Assembly (NCBI GenBank): GCA_025765615.1
Contig: JAIVFJ010000072.1
Span: forward strand, 218,533 to 282,532
From: Zopfochytrium polystomum
Lineage: Eukaryota > Chytridiomycota > Chytridiomycetes > Chytridiales > Chytridiaceae
DNA length: 64,000 nt
Direction of reading: 5' to 3'
The notes beneath the pieces were generated by a model. That model was not told the DNA's origin. It did not search any database and saw nothing but the letters and a program-made list of their open reading frames with translations. The position numbers and the translations under genes are program-made. How positions within the stretch are numbered: position 1 is the first letter of the stretch; each line of letters begins with the position of its first letter. Below, in pieces: positions 25,441 to 35,930 of the stretch.

Positions 25441-26474
25441 GCAAAACTTGATAGTTTGCCTAGAAGGATTGCCACTGTGATTGCAGCAGGTTGCTGTGAT
25501 TGCTAAAACGACAGTAAAGTGGCTCCATGACCATTCAAAAGTGCCCCCACTGTAATGGACCAAATCTTTGTAAAAACTCAATTAAACAGCTGGCATCAGC
25601 AGAGAGCTGCTATCCAAAACAGTCTTTGTCACTAAATAAGCAGTTGTGTATCTTTTTTTTGCATGGGTGGTGCAAATTGGAAAACATGCAAATGTGTCAC
25701 ATTTTGCAACCCAGTTGTCACTGGCCTTTTTTCTTGTTTTTCCAACTTTTGCTCAACAGAATCATCACAGAAAAAAAAATTGGAGCCATAGTCACTTAGA
25801 TCATTTATTTCATGTCCATTTTAGCAGTAGTATGCAGATTTTGAAAGACTTTAATGTAGTTTTTACTTCAGTCCACTAGTAGGAGAAAAAGCATGCCGCC
25901 ATCAGCATGACTGCAGTTTTGTTGCAATTACTATTTGTCTAGATTGGGTGCAAGAAAGGTACCAACAGAAAGCCCTTTCAATTCTGAACATGCTGGTACT
26001 AGTTTCATCGCAAAAGTTGCATTGGTGCAGAAGTTAGGTATGGGACAACTTTGAGGGTCATTTTGCTGTAGCACAGTGGCACTGACCCTTAAAGAGTTAA
26101 TAACTCTCAACTCAAAATGTGTTAGACCTTCCCTGGCAAAGAGTAGAGTGGGCCAAGCAGGAAGATGGAGTCCTCTTTTGGTGTAGTTGCAAGTGCAGAG
26201 AAGGCCAAACAGGGTGGATTAGAAGTCCTTTGGCCAGAGCCCCAGGCCAAACGAGTAGAGGTTGAGGCAAGTGCAGAGTAGGCCAAGCTGTTCGAGTGCC
26301 CCGTTCCCAAAGCAAGAGTGTGAAGACCACGTTGGGTTGGGTCTACTGAGATGAGAACTAAGCGAGGCAAGAGCAGATTGGGTCAAGCTTTCTTTGTTAC
26401 TTACAGTAATCTGCCATTGCAACCCTCATTTGAGTGACAGAATGGTTGTCAGGCGGAGCTGATTGGTTAGCAGC
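25441..26474. other. AT-rich gene-free stretch
   Basis: No coding region is recognised. A segment at 26130-26410 on the minus strand repeats phrases such as SALASTSTR / SALATTPK and TLALGTG, suggesting a diverged tandem repeat rather than a gene. Near 26453 a 28-bp motif (GGCGGAGCTGATTGG...) recurs at 41567 beside the second Tc1 copy. Confidence 0.4.
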
Positions 26475-26666
26475 AAGAGGTTTTGACCCTGTGCCAGTCA
26501 GACTTGCCTAGCAACTATTTTAGTGTGCGTATCATACTTGTGTATCAATAGTTCTTAACAGAGTGTTTTCTCTTTCTCTCCAAGTTGGGGAGAAGGACCA
26601 CCCACAAACACACATCTCCACTTCATTCACTCCTTCCACTCACTCACTCAGAGTAGACTGTTTACA
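26475..26666 (+). mobile_element. Repeat family B, copy 1 (5'-truncated)
   Basis: It shares with three other loci the run CCCTGTGCCAGTC, TTGCCTAGCAACTATT, CTCTCCAAGTTGGGGAGAA, a CACTCACTCA-rich stretch and the terminus GAGTAGACTGTTTACA, after which all copies diverge. It lies about 60 bp beyond the tRNA-ligase stop codon. Confidence 0.75.
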
Positions 26667-26726
26667 CACCAGCGACTGACCTCACTACTTGGCCTCCGAC
26701 CAACACACACACACACACACACACTT

Positions 26727-29700
26727 TCAAGAGTAAAACTCGCTCACAACGCCCTCAACCACCAGCGGCGCGCCAAGCGGCAGCCGCACGGGGGTCCCGC
26801 CCATGCCGTCGCCGTCCGACCCGCCAAACGCTGCGACCATCAGGTCGTTGGACATGCGGGGCTTGGCGGCGGCGTTGCGCAGCGCGACCGTCACGTGCGG
26901 GTGCCGGTTGCCGCAGGGCAGCGACGGCGGCAGCGGGCCGACGGGGAGGGCCACCACGCGGTCGTCGTACAGCAGCTCGGTGGCTTGCACCGTCACCTTC
27001 CACTCGGCGCCGCTGTCGCCCTTGATGCTCAGCCCCGCTGTCCGCCGCGACAGAAACTCGGACGCGTACTGGTCGCCCAGCGCCGCGTGCGTCCGCAAAA
27101 AACACAGCGTCACGTGCAGCTCGGGTCGCAGCCCGCTGCCGCCGCTGCCCGAAAGGGCCGCCCACACATCGGGCGCCGCCGCCTCCAGGGTTGTCGCCAC
27201 GGCGTCCTGCACCGTCCGCACGTTGGTCACGCGGATGCCGTAGTACAGGACCGGCCGCACACGGCTTTTGCCCGCCGACGACGGCGACGACGACGGTTTT
27301 GTCACAGGCGAGGGCGCCGGCGAGGATTGCGGCCGCTGCTTCTGCTGCTGTTGCGGTTGCGGTTGCTGCTGCGGGGAAGCCGGGGATGGCCCAGCAGACG
27401 TGGTCGCCGCGGACGCCGCAGCCGCCTCCGCCGCCGCCGCCTCGGAGGCGACCAGCTCCCGCATGACTCGCTCCACCGCCGCAGCGTCCGGCGCTGGGAT
27501 CCCGAGCGCCTCGCAAACGCTGGCGACGCGATCAGCGACGGTCGACTCCACGGCGATTTTGACGACTACGTCGATGCCTGTATCCTCGGCCGGATTCAGC
27601 GGTGTAAACTCGGTGCCAAAGCGTCGGGCGATGGTCGGATACTGCGGGGTCTTTGTTGGAGTGAGGGATTGATGGTTTTCCCCCCTGTTTGACGACCGAA
27701 GCGCCAAGTGATGAACATGGGCACGCAGCCAATGATGGTAATCAACGCAAGGTCAGAGAGGGCAACGTAAAACCCAGAGGGGAAATGGGGGAAGAATTTT
27801 GCAGTCGAAGGAACGGGCTCTCACCTCCCCCCAATCCTCTCCGTGGACACTTGAACGGCACGCGCTTCGTTTTCCTTCACCGTCCACTCTAGCGCGACAA
27901 TCTTGCCCGAGACCGCTCCGATTCCCTCCCGGAACGCGCGAACAAGCTCAGGCCGGTGCATCGCGAGGTGGTTGCACCGGTCGGCGTAAACAATCTGGAA
28001 GCCCGCCGCGCTCGTCTTGGCCGCGTCGCCAGAGGCGGCGGCGGCGCTCCGGGCCGCTTGGGATACCGCCTTGCGCACGTTGGCGAGGAAAATGGGCTTG
28101 CGCCCGGCGTCGTCGGATTGGACGTGGGTGACGTTGATTTTGGGGGAGCTGGCAGTCGCTCCGTGCGAGAGGAGGCGGGCGAGGGCTTTGCCCAAGGTCG
28201 TCTTGCCCAATCCCACGATCGAGACCGGGAGGAGCATCACAACGCGCGGTGGGGCGGCCGCTTCGTCAGCGCCAGCGGCTGCTGCAGTGGAGAGCCCAAC
28301 GGGTAGACGTGATGGGTATTCTGTCAAGACAGGTTCAGAAGGGGTAGCTGAACTTTGCGGTGTCCAGTCTGCGCGTCTCGGAGGGGTGCGATTATTGGAA
28401 GGCGGTGCCCGGCTGACTCCGGATCCGCCGCCTCGGACCTCTTCACCACCTTCCTCGTCTACCATGGTCGCGATTCCAAGCTTGAATTCCTCGGTCGTCT
28501 GATGGGATGCTGTCAGAACTTCGTCCCACCAACCCGTCCCGCCCACTGTGGTGCCAGCGCTCGAAGCCTTTCCTTTGCCGCCTTTCTTCGCAGTCCCTGG
28601 CTTGTCGCTCGCTGCTTCGGGATTTGTATGCGAATCATCCTCCTCTACTCCGCAGACTTCCTTCAAAAAAAGTTTCCGCGCGCGGATGATGCCCTTCTGC
28701 TCGGAGCGGTACTTTGCAAAGAGTTCTGGGTCCGACAGAGACTTTGTCGACACCCAGTTCATGTACTTCCGGGTGAGCTCGAAACGCGGCTTGAAACGTT
28801 CGCCTTTACCGCTGAGAATGGCCTTTGTAACTTCGCGCCACCTGCATTCCGGTTTTACCGAGTGGAAAAAGAAGAAAAAGACACAGATGAGCCGAAAAGT
28901 GGTTCGTAAAAGTAAGAAAAATTCAAGCCAGGCCGTACTCTCGGAACATCAGATACGGGTCCGGGAACTTGACTTTCCAAAACTCGACACGGCCGTCGAT
29001 GTTTCTCGCTCGAATCACAAATCCCTCAACCGGCACGCCCTTGTAGCTTCCTGTGGATTTGCACGCTTCGCTCATTTCCATAACCTCTGTGACAACGCGT
29101 CGGAAACAAGGTCATGAGTTCAATTGAAAAGAAAAGAAAATGAAGCATGCAACAAGCTGGAGTTGGAAAGCTCTCCGCGTTTGGAGAGAACGAAGGAACT
29201 GGCTCGAGATGGAATGCTCACCGTCAAAAGTTTCCTTGACGACTACATCGACATGACGGAACCCAAACATGTTTGCGACCTCCGCGACGCGGCTGCTACT
29301 CCACGTCTCGAACGCGACAGTGTTCTCGTTAATGCCGTGCAAGTACAGCCCGCGCCGTTCTGGAGGATACTCGAGGATGTGCTCTTCAAAGTCGTCGTCA
29401 ACGAGCTGGTCAAAAGAAAGAATTAGACACCAAGCGTTCGCGGCGAAAGAAGAAACAGAGTATCGTTACCTCCATGACCAGAGTGACCCTGTTCGCCTCC
29501 AAGAAAGCAATGAGCTCCTCCCGCGTCTTGCCCTTCGCCTTCAGGTGCCTGTTCACCCAGTCCTCGCCGACAGCGGCATGCTTCGGCCTGCCGCCCTCCT
29601 GCGCGTCCTCGTCGCCGCCGTCGGCGTCAGCGCTCTCTGCTGACGCAGCGGGGGACGGGGGGGCGGCAGTGGCGGCGGCGGCGAACCGGGCGTCGGCGAG

Positions 29701-30512
29701 GGACGCGACGACGGGGGCGTCCATGGCGTGCTTGGAGGTGACGATCAGGGTGGAGTGGACGGCGGCGACAAAGATGATGCAGCCGTTCTCCTTGAGGGTC
29801 ATTTCGTACGGGCCGACGGTCGACGAGCGGAGACTCGCCTCGGACGTCCACCGGACCTCGCCCGCTGTTGGCCGTTGAGAAGCGGGTGGGAGAATGGAAT
29901 GCGGGGTGTAACGCGCGAGAGGGGTTAGACACCCGTTTTTCCATCAGAGTCACGCGAGAGGGGGAGACGGTTGGATCATTAGGACCCCAACCCCCCTTCC
30001 AAACGGCAAACATTACCGTTAAAGAACTTGTCGTAGCCCCTGACGACGATCACGTTCCCCGATGCGCCGTTGTTGCTGGCGTCGGCGATGTCGCGGAGGA
30101 CAAAGAGGCCGCGGGCGTGGGTGGGCAGGGCGGGCGGGTTCTTTTTGAAGAGAAACTCGTTGCAGTTGAACGAGGTGAGGACGAAAGGGGCGGCGGCGGC
30201 GGGGGCGGACGACGACGACGACGTCGACGGCGGCGGCGGTGGAGGCTTGATAAAGTAGTGGGTCTGCCTGACGGCGCGCTTTGCGCCGCGCCCTCCTCCG
30301 CCGGCCAGATGCGACAGGGCGGCGACGAGGGCGTCGGGAGAGAAGCCTTCGGCCCGCTTGAGGGCGTCGACCGATGCGAAGCTTGTGGGGCCGATCACCA
30401 CCGCTGGGCTTGCTGCGGGTGCGGGCCGCGGCTGCGGCGGTCGCGGGTGCTGCTGCTGCTGCTGAGGGCGTCCTCCTCCTCCTCCTCCTCCTCCTCGTCG
30501 TCGTGGGGTCAT
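26727..30512 (-). CDS. TRL1: Fungal-type tripartite tRNA ligase (ligase-kinase-cyclic phosphodiesterase)
   Basis: This multi-exon minus-strand gene heals and seals tRNA exon halves, and in yeast HAC1 mRNA. The likely start is ATG at 30512 (MTPRRRGGG); exon 1 ends at 30017 (IVVRGYDKFFN) and exon 2 starts at 29874. The adenylylated lysine is in TLKENGCIIF (AAG at 29791-29793), followed by WVNRHLKAKGKTREEL and YLHGINENTVAFETW, all typical of the T4-Rnl1-like ligase domain. The kinase domain has the P-loop SIVGLGKTTLGKAL near 28190-28215 and YADRCNHLAMHR. The CPD domain has the two 2H motifs HVTL (near 27110) and HVTV (near 26895). Low-complexity Ala/Gln/Ser linkers separate the domains. Two tRNA genes in the window have introns that would need this enzyme. 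Confidence 0.93.
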
Positions 30513-30896
30513 AGCTGATGATGACGATGACACCTGCTCTTCTTGTGCTGTCTCTGCTGTCTGCTTCGCTACTTTTTCTTTCCCGACTTGGCCCCGCGGG
30601 TCGAATCCACAGGTTTTTTCTCTCTCTTCTTCTCCTCGCCTGCGCCACACAACCAACAACATCATTCATTACTCACATACATTTTAACTTGAACCCAATA
30701 CTCCTACCACTGCGCCGCCTCCTCCTCCTCCTCCTCCCTCCTAAGTCAGGGATGGGGCTGTACTGCTGCCACTGTGCGAGAAAGGAAAAAGAGAGGAAAG
30801 GAAGTGAGTGTGGTGGGAAGGGGGGAGGAGGGACGCTTGCAATGGACAAACAGCGGTCGACGACCCCACCGAGCGAGAACAAGCCCAACCCGGGGG
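30513..30896. other. Intergenic between two minus-strand genes
   Basis: This holds the tRNA-ligase promoter and the 3' end of the next gene. There is a (CTC)n run near 30718-30740. The long plus-strand frame running through here into 31990 is the shadow of the minus-strand gene. Confidence 0.5.
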
Positions 30897-33341
30897 CTAC
30901 TTTGGCCCCCCTCTCGCCGACCCCAACCACTCCCCCGCCCTTGCAAACTCAAACGCCCACCGCCGCGCCGCCAGGTCGTCGCGGTCCGTCGGCGGCGGCA
31001 GGTCCGCCACCTCCAGCCCGCTCCGGCGCCACCACTCCCTCGCCGCCGCGCTCACTTCAACCCGGCCGGCCGCAGTTGCCGCCGCCGCTACCGCCGCCTC
31101 CACCGCGCCGGCAAAGCCGCCGCGAAAGGCGAGGACAGGCGGCAGACCCGCCTCCAGCCACCACTGCAGGGCGTCCAGCCCTTGCTCGCTGTAGTCGGCG
31201 GCGACGGCGACGGCGGCCGTTGCTGCTGCTTCGGTTGCTGCGTACGTCGGGAAGACGAGGGCGCCGGCCACGGCGGCAGAAACGCGCACCGCATTGCCGT
31301 GCGCATCGGCGGCGGCGGGGATGGCGGCGCAGACCGCGAGCAGGTCCAGGCCCGCCGGCGTCGCTACGGGCACGCCGCCGCTGCGCTCGGTCCACCACCG
31401 CAGCAGCTCGCTGTTGGTGCGGCACAGGTGCAGCACGCCCGCTTCGCCGCTGCCGCGGTCGCTGGCCAGAAGGTGCGCGGCGCCGCCCGCCTCCCTGCGC
31501 TTCCACCAGTCCAGGACGCGGACGTGGCCGCCGCGGCACGCGGCGGCGATTGCGTCGCGCGCGCATGAAGAAGAAGAAGAAGGAGAAGGAGAGGATGAGG
31601 AGGAGGAGGAGGAGGAGAAGGAGGACGACGATGGAAGGGAATCAGAAGATGAAGTTGAAGAGGAATGAAAAGACTCGGACGACGGCGGCCGGGGAGGGAG
31701 CCGGCCCGAGTCCGAGAGCCAGTCCAGGATGTCAGTGTGCCCGTGCTCGCTGGCCAGCTCGGCGACGCGGGCAGCCGGGAGCGGCCTTTGAACGCCGTCG
31801 ACGGCGTCCTTGTCGTCAGCGTCGTGTTCTTCGAGGCGGTCGGCCCACCATCGGAGCACGGGCAGGAGATTTCTGCGCGCGGCCTCAGCGCACATGTGGG
31901 CGGAATTCTCTCGCAGGAACTTGCGCGACAGCGGGCCGCGGTCCCACCAGAACTGCAGCACTTCGACGCGGCCGCGGCGCGTCGCCTCACTGATCGACTC
32001 GTAGTTTCTGCTGTCGTCGGCGACGCCAAAGTGGCGGGACCACCACCGAAGCACGGCCAGGTGCGACGACCTGGCGCCGGCGGAGTTGGGCCAGCGGGCG
32101 GTGGGGAACAGGCCACAGTCCCTGATCCAGTCGAGCACGGCGACCTGACCGAACAAGCAGGCAAAGATGACCGCAAAACGCAGGTCGAGGCGCGCGCCGG
32201 CGTCCTTGCGGGCCTTCAGCTGCGCCAGCTGGGCCGCCTCGTCGACAAAGTCGATCTCGAGCAGGTCGGCGGGCGTGACGCCCCCGGCCCTGCCCCACCA
32301 CTCGTGCAGGGCGGGGGTGTACGTCCGCTCCTCGAACGAGTTGAGCCTGCTTCGCGCTTCCTGCGGCATGCGTTTGTAGCAGTAGCTTTTCAAGACGGTG
32401 GACGGGCTGACGGCCCTGCACCAGTCGAGCACGGCAATCTGCGCGCACTCGTTGGCTGCGTACATGGCTTCTCGGACGATGTTGCTCACCTCGTCCGCGC
32501 GGCGGCGCTCCGACATCGACGCCGGCGGGAAGCTGTCCAGCCACGAGCCGACCCACCAGTCGAGGACCGCCACGTGGCCACCGCGCGCCGCGAGCTTGGC
32601 CGCGTGACACGCGAGCCCCGTCGCGCTGTAGCTGTGCTGGGTCTGGGGAAGCGTGTCCCACCACTCGACACGCAGCGTGTCGCCGCCACCGCCGCCGCCG
32701 CCTGCGCCTCCGCCGCGGCGCCGCACGCAGCGCGAGCGGAGCGTCCAGAACAGCGCCTCGATCGGGTACGGCGGGGTGTCCTTGATCGCGGCGGACCATG
32801 CTTCAAAGGACTTTTTGGCGCCGCCGCCGCCGACGGAGGCCGGCCACAGGGCTGCGGCGGCGGCGGCCGCGTGGCGGAGGCGGAAGTGGAGGCAGTCGAC
32901 GCGGCCGTGGCGGGAGGCCTCGACGAGGGTCGCGGCGGGCACGCTGCAGAGCGCGACGGCCTGGACCTGGGTGTCGCGCAGGGTCGTGGCGAGGCGGAAG
33001 CGGTCGTGCGGCGGGAGGAAGGCGTAGATGTTGCGCAGCGGGTCGTGCAGGTGGAGCAGGCGCGTCGCGGCTGCAGGTGCTCCTGCTGGTTGGTGAGCCC
33101 CTGTGAATGCGGCGGCGGCGGCGTCGTCGTCGGGACGGTTTACTAAGCAGCCGGTGGTGGAAGCGGCGACGATTCTTGTTTGATCGCCTTCGCAGTCGCT
33201 ATCATCGTCATCATCATCATCAGGGCTGTCATCGCCAGCAGTAGCCGCCGTCGCCGCTGTTGCAGGGAAGGGATGAGGAGGATGCATAGCTTGAGGATGA
33301 AGATGAGGATGAGGAGGAGGATGAGCCGGAGGAGAAGCCAT
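30897..33341 (-). CDS. VLDWW-repeat (degenerate ankyrin-like) protein
   Basis: A single exon of 814 residues, starting at ATG 33341 (MASPPAHPP). A disordered His/Pro and Asp-rich head is followed by an F-box-like segment (RLLHLHDPLRNIYAFLPPHD), then repeats of about 30-60 residues with the core GHVAVLDWWVGS, AQIAVLDWCRA, GQVAVLDWIRDCG, SHLAVLRWWSRH, GRVEVLQFWWDRG, GHTDILDWLSDSG, GHVRVLDWWKRR. These are divergent ankyrin-type helical pairs that I know as a large family in chytrid genomes. A poly-Ser stretch (31565-31670) splits the array. The role is probably protein binding, perhaps as a ubiquitin-ligase adaptor; that is inference from the F-box-like head. Confidence 0.75.
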   Translation of the reverse strand: MASPPAHPPPHPHLHPQAMHPPHPFPATAATAATAGDDSPDDDDDDDSDCEGDQTRIVAASTTGCLVNRPDDDAAAAAFTGAHQPAGAPAAATRLLHLHDPLRNIYAFLPPHDRFRLATTLRDTQVQAVALCSVPAATLVEASRHGRVDCLHFRLRHAAAAAAALWPASVGGGGAKKSFEAWSAAIKDTPPYPIEALFWTLRSRCVRRRGGGAGGGGGGGDTLRVEWWDTLPQTQHSYSATGLACHAAKLAARGGHVAVLDWWVGSWLDSFPPASMSERRRADEVSNIVREAMYAANECAQIAVLDWCRAVSPSTVLKSYCYKRMPQEARSRLNSFEERTYTPALHEWWGRAGGVTPADLLEIDFVDEAAQLAQLKARKDAGARLDLRFAVIFACLFGQVAVLDWIRDCGLFPTARWPNSAGARSSHLAVLRWWSRHFGVADDSRNYESISEATRRGRVEVLQFWWDRGPLSRKFLRENSAHMCAEAARRNLLPVLRWWADRLEEHDADDKDAVDGVQRPLPAARVAELASEHGHTDILDWLSDSGRLPPRPPSSESFHSSSTSSSDSLPSSSSFSSSSSSSSSPSPSSSSSCARDAIAAACRGGHVRVLDWWKRREAGGAAHLLASDRGSGEAGVLHLCRTNSELLRWWTERSGGVPVATPAGLDLLAVCAAIPAAADAHGNAVRVSAAVAGALVFPTYAATEAAATAAVAVAADYSEQGLDALQWWLEAGLPPVLAFRGGFAGAVEAAVAAAATAAGRVEVSAAAREWWRRSGLEVADLPPPTDRDDLAARRWAFEFARAGEWLGSARGGPK

Positions 33342-33489
33342 CACGTTTTGCGAAGCACCACACAAGCACACGACTGGGCCTCCTCTTCTCTTGAAAAAAA
33401 AAAAAAAAAAATAATAAAATAAATATTAAAATGAGGGTCGATTTATTCTTTATCTACAACGTTCAACACACACACATAGCACTATCGTT

Positions 33490-33842
33490 TCACTTTTTTG
33501 CACGCCCAGCCTGCGTCAGCGCCTCGTAGTGGTCCAGCACCGTCTCGGACACGTCGCGGTACCGGATGCCGAGCTCCTCGACGCCCGGCGATTGTCGACC
33601 TTGAACGTGACGCCCAGGTGCTTCTTGATGTAGTCCTGGGTGAGGCCAAAGAACGGGCCCAGGGCGCGGACGGCGGCGTCGGGGACCTGGTGGCGCGGGA
33701 TCCACAGCCGCCACGGGTAGCGCGCGCGGACGGCGACGGCCATGTCTTGGAACGAGACCATCTCGGGGCGGGCGAGGCGAGGGAGACGTCGCCGGACCCC
33801 CGCCGCCGCCGCTTCGTGGCACGCTGGCGTTCGCGCAGTCAT
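33490..33842 (-). pseudogene. Frameshifted 3' fragment of an NAD(P)-dependent epimerase/dehydrogenase
   Basis: RLARPEMVSFQDMAVAVRAR, YPWRLWIPRHQVPDAAVRAL and GPFFGLTQDYIKKHLGVTFK, then VDNR in one frame and VEELGIRYRDVSETVLDHYE in the next, match the C-terminus of fungal dihydroflavonol-reductase-like SDR enzymes. One base appears missing near 33590 (within CGCCGGGCGTCGAGG). The Rossmann N-terminus with the NAD(P)-binding motif is absent upstream, so it is a truncated copy. Confidence 0.65.
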
Positions 33843-34083
33843 ACCTCAACGACTCGACAGGTCGGCGGGGCCGGGCGAAACCTTCCTCTTGCTCCTCTGC
33901 TCTAGGGGACTCGTAATTTTAATTCCCCACGTTTGTCGTATCCGCGATGCCGGGCCCCTGGGCGAGCGCGTGCGCGCAAGTTCCTGGGCACGGGCAGCAC
34001 GGGCCGATTGCTGCGCGAAATTGTGCAACACCGTCAAGCCGGGTTCAAACTGAATACCAGGCCGGTCGAGCGCACGCGCGCGC

Positions 34084-34800
34084 GTGACCAGTTTTGAGGA
34101 GAAAGGTGCTGGAGGCCAGGGAGAGCCCCAGCCGCCGTTCGGACGGCAGGGCCGTGGCTGTTTATCGGGGGACATCCTCGTCTCGCTCGTGAACGACTCT
34201 GATCAACCCCCAACCACCAGCCGAGACGCTGGTCGCGGTCGGCTCCAGAGGTCTGTGTCCTTCAAGCGCATCCAAGAGTACTTCCGGGTCCGCCGAGACG
34301 AGCCGGATGAAACCATCACCCCGTCTCCCCGACGCACCGGCTCTCGGCACCGCCATTCACCTTTCGCACGCAAACTTCACCAGAGAGCTTGCCGAGGGGA
34401 GTCTCCGCGAACCAGATTTTCTTTTATTTTCTTTATTTTATTTGGTGGTGGGGTATCCTTTTGTTTCATTGCCAACGACGTAACCTTTCAACTGTCTCCT
34501 CCCCTCCCGAACAAAAGCAAAAAATCACCACCGGAAGATCGAGAAACGATAAACTTGACCCCGGTGCAAAGATCAGCTTGTGCTGGCCCTCACCATATCT
34601 GCGTGCCGTTGTTGCATCTGACTTCCATTTTCCTCCCTCCAAACTGCGCAACAGGCAGCTTTAAGTTCCGCATCTTCGTCATTTTTTCCACGACGGCCGG
34701 CACGCATTGGCTGCTCTATTTCGTCCTCTTCGTAGCGGCCAAGCTGACGACCCAGCTTCTGGCCAAAGTGACTCTCTCGCGGTGGATCTGCGGACATTAG
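34084..34800 (+). CDS. Uncertain open frame with hydrophobic C-terminus
   Basis: An open frame of 238 codons has a basic, Arg/Ser-rich first half and a hydrophobic end (FRIFVIFSTTAGTHWLLYFV, LFVAAKLTTQLLAKVTLS). No family is recognised, and codon use in the middle looks non-coding. It may be chance, or exons of a small membrane protein. At 34963-35120 a short frame (MSNGLPLVHVPPQ...) ends in a consensus donor GTGAGT but reads to a stop with or without splicing. Confidence 0.2.
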   Translation: MTSFEEKGAGGQGEPQPPFGRQGRGCLSGDILVSLVNDSDQPPTTSRDAGRGRLQRSVSFKRIQEYFRVRRDEPDETITPSPRRTGSRHRHSPFARKLHQRACRGESPRTRFSFIFFILFGGGVSFCFIANDVTFQLSPPLPNKSKKSPPEDRETINLTPVQRSACAGPHHICVPLLHLTSIFLPPNCATGSFKFRIFVIFSTTAGTHWLLYFVLFVAAKLTTQLLAKVTLSRWICGH

Positions 34801-35151
34801 CTGGGCGGCGAGAGTACCTCTGGGCTCAGCTTACATAGAAACCTTCTGTCAAGTGCGTTCGAACGGAAACTTTGTCGCTTAAGTTTTTTAAAACGGGTCT
34901 TAGTATCTGCCCCACCTACCGCCCCCCAACTCTTTCTCCCGACCGTGACGACAAATGGGAAAATGAGTAACGGTCTTCCACTTGTGCATGTACCTCCGCA
35001 ATCCGAGCCGGCCGACACCTGCACAAAGAAGCGCTCAGCGGCCCTTTGCACGCACACAAGACGCATCCTAAACCGCATGACGAGTGATTTGAATGTCGTG
35101 GACTTTAACGTGGATCACAAGTGAGTGAATTGTTTCAACCGCCGTCCACAC

Positions 35152-35192
35152 ACCGACACACACACACACGCACACGCACACGCACACACACA
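35152..35192. repeat. (CA)n microsatellite
   Basis: A CACACA/CGCACA tract of about 40 bp lies in an otherwise unassigned region (34800-35600). Confidence 0.8.
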
Positions 35193-35599
35193 GATGACAT
35201 CGACCAAGCTGCTCGTGCACTGCAAGAGAAGCCCGCGTGAAGCAGTGTGGAGCAGAGCGGCCGACGAGGCGGCACGCGGGTACCTGAGACGGTACGAGAC
35301 CTGGAGGTGCCGGTACGAGTGCCTGGTCGGGACGCGATGAGTGATCACGGGGGTGTGGTTCGACATCCGTCCGCGCTGCACGAGTGCTTGGTGAGGTTCC
35401 CGAGGTTTCGACACCACATCAGTGTGCTTTATATTAGCAATTCTATAGGAATTCATTGGAGCCATGATCACTTCTGTGCTCACATACTTCATGGAGTTTT
35501 GGCCACATCAACGTGATGGTGTCATTGTCTCCCAGCTGGGCCACCAGAACGTCTCCCAAAGTCAAACGACTCCCATAGTCAACGTTTCAGACGTCTTAT

Positions 35600-35930
35600 A
35601 TCCTGTGCCTCTGCCTCCCAACTGTGCCTTCGGTACCTTGCTATAAATAGGGGACAGCTGGGCAACCCCCAGCAGAGCAGCAACTGGATACGCGCACCCC
35701 ACATAAAAACAAACCATCATTGCACCACACACGTATCGAACCTACGACACAACTGCAATCAATCCGCAACATCTGAGACACTCGAGACATACTCAAGAAC
35801 CCTTGTGACGGATTAGTCGCCTCCGGTTGCGCACCTGAGTCATCCACCCTCGGTGGCTTGGTACCTTTTGGGCAACAGTTAGTGCACACGTGTCAGGGGT
35901 TCGAATCCCTGCGGGTGTGTGCTTTTACCC
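35600..35930 (+). other. TATA-containing repeat-like segment ending in a tRNA-like B box
   Basis: A TATA box (TATAAATAGGGG at 35643) is followed by C/A-rich sequence. At about 35895-35913 a perfect T-arm-like element (CAGGGGTTCGAATCCCTG) occurs, with a short T run soon after. No complete cloverleaf can be drawn: the acceptor partner is poor and no anticodon arm is convincing. It could be an LTR remnant, a tRNA-derived SINE or a dead tRNA gene. Confidence 0.3.

Noticed and set aside
26755..27692. Overlapping frames on both strands within the tRNA-ligase CPD region
   Set aside because: The frame with both HxT motifs in the right order is the minus-strand 26727-27707 frame; the others are shadows.
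30518..31993. Long plus-strand open frame of 491 codons rich in Arg/Pro
   Set aside because: It is antisense to the VLDWW gene; the GC-rich third positions of that gene keep the opposite strand open. No domain is seen.
31665..33146. Second long plus-strand frame of 493 codons
   Set aside because: Also a shadow of the VLDWW gene; its composition is the complement of the real protein.
35850..35925. A further tRNA gene
   Set aside because: Only the T-arm is convincing; the acceptor stem pairs at about five of seven positions and no anticodon arm can be drawn.
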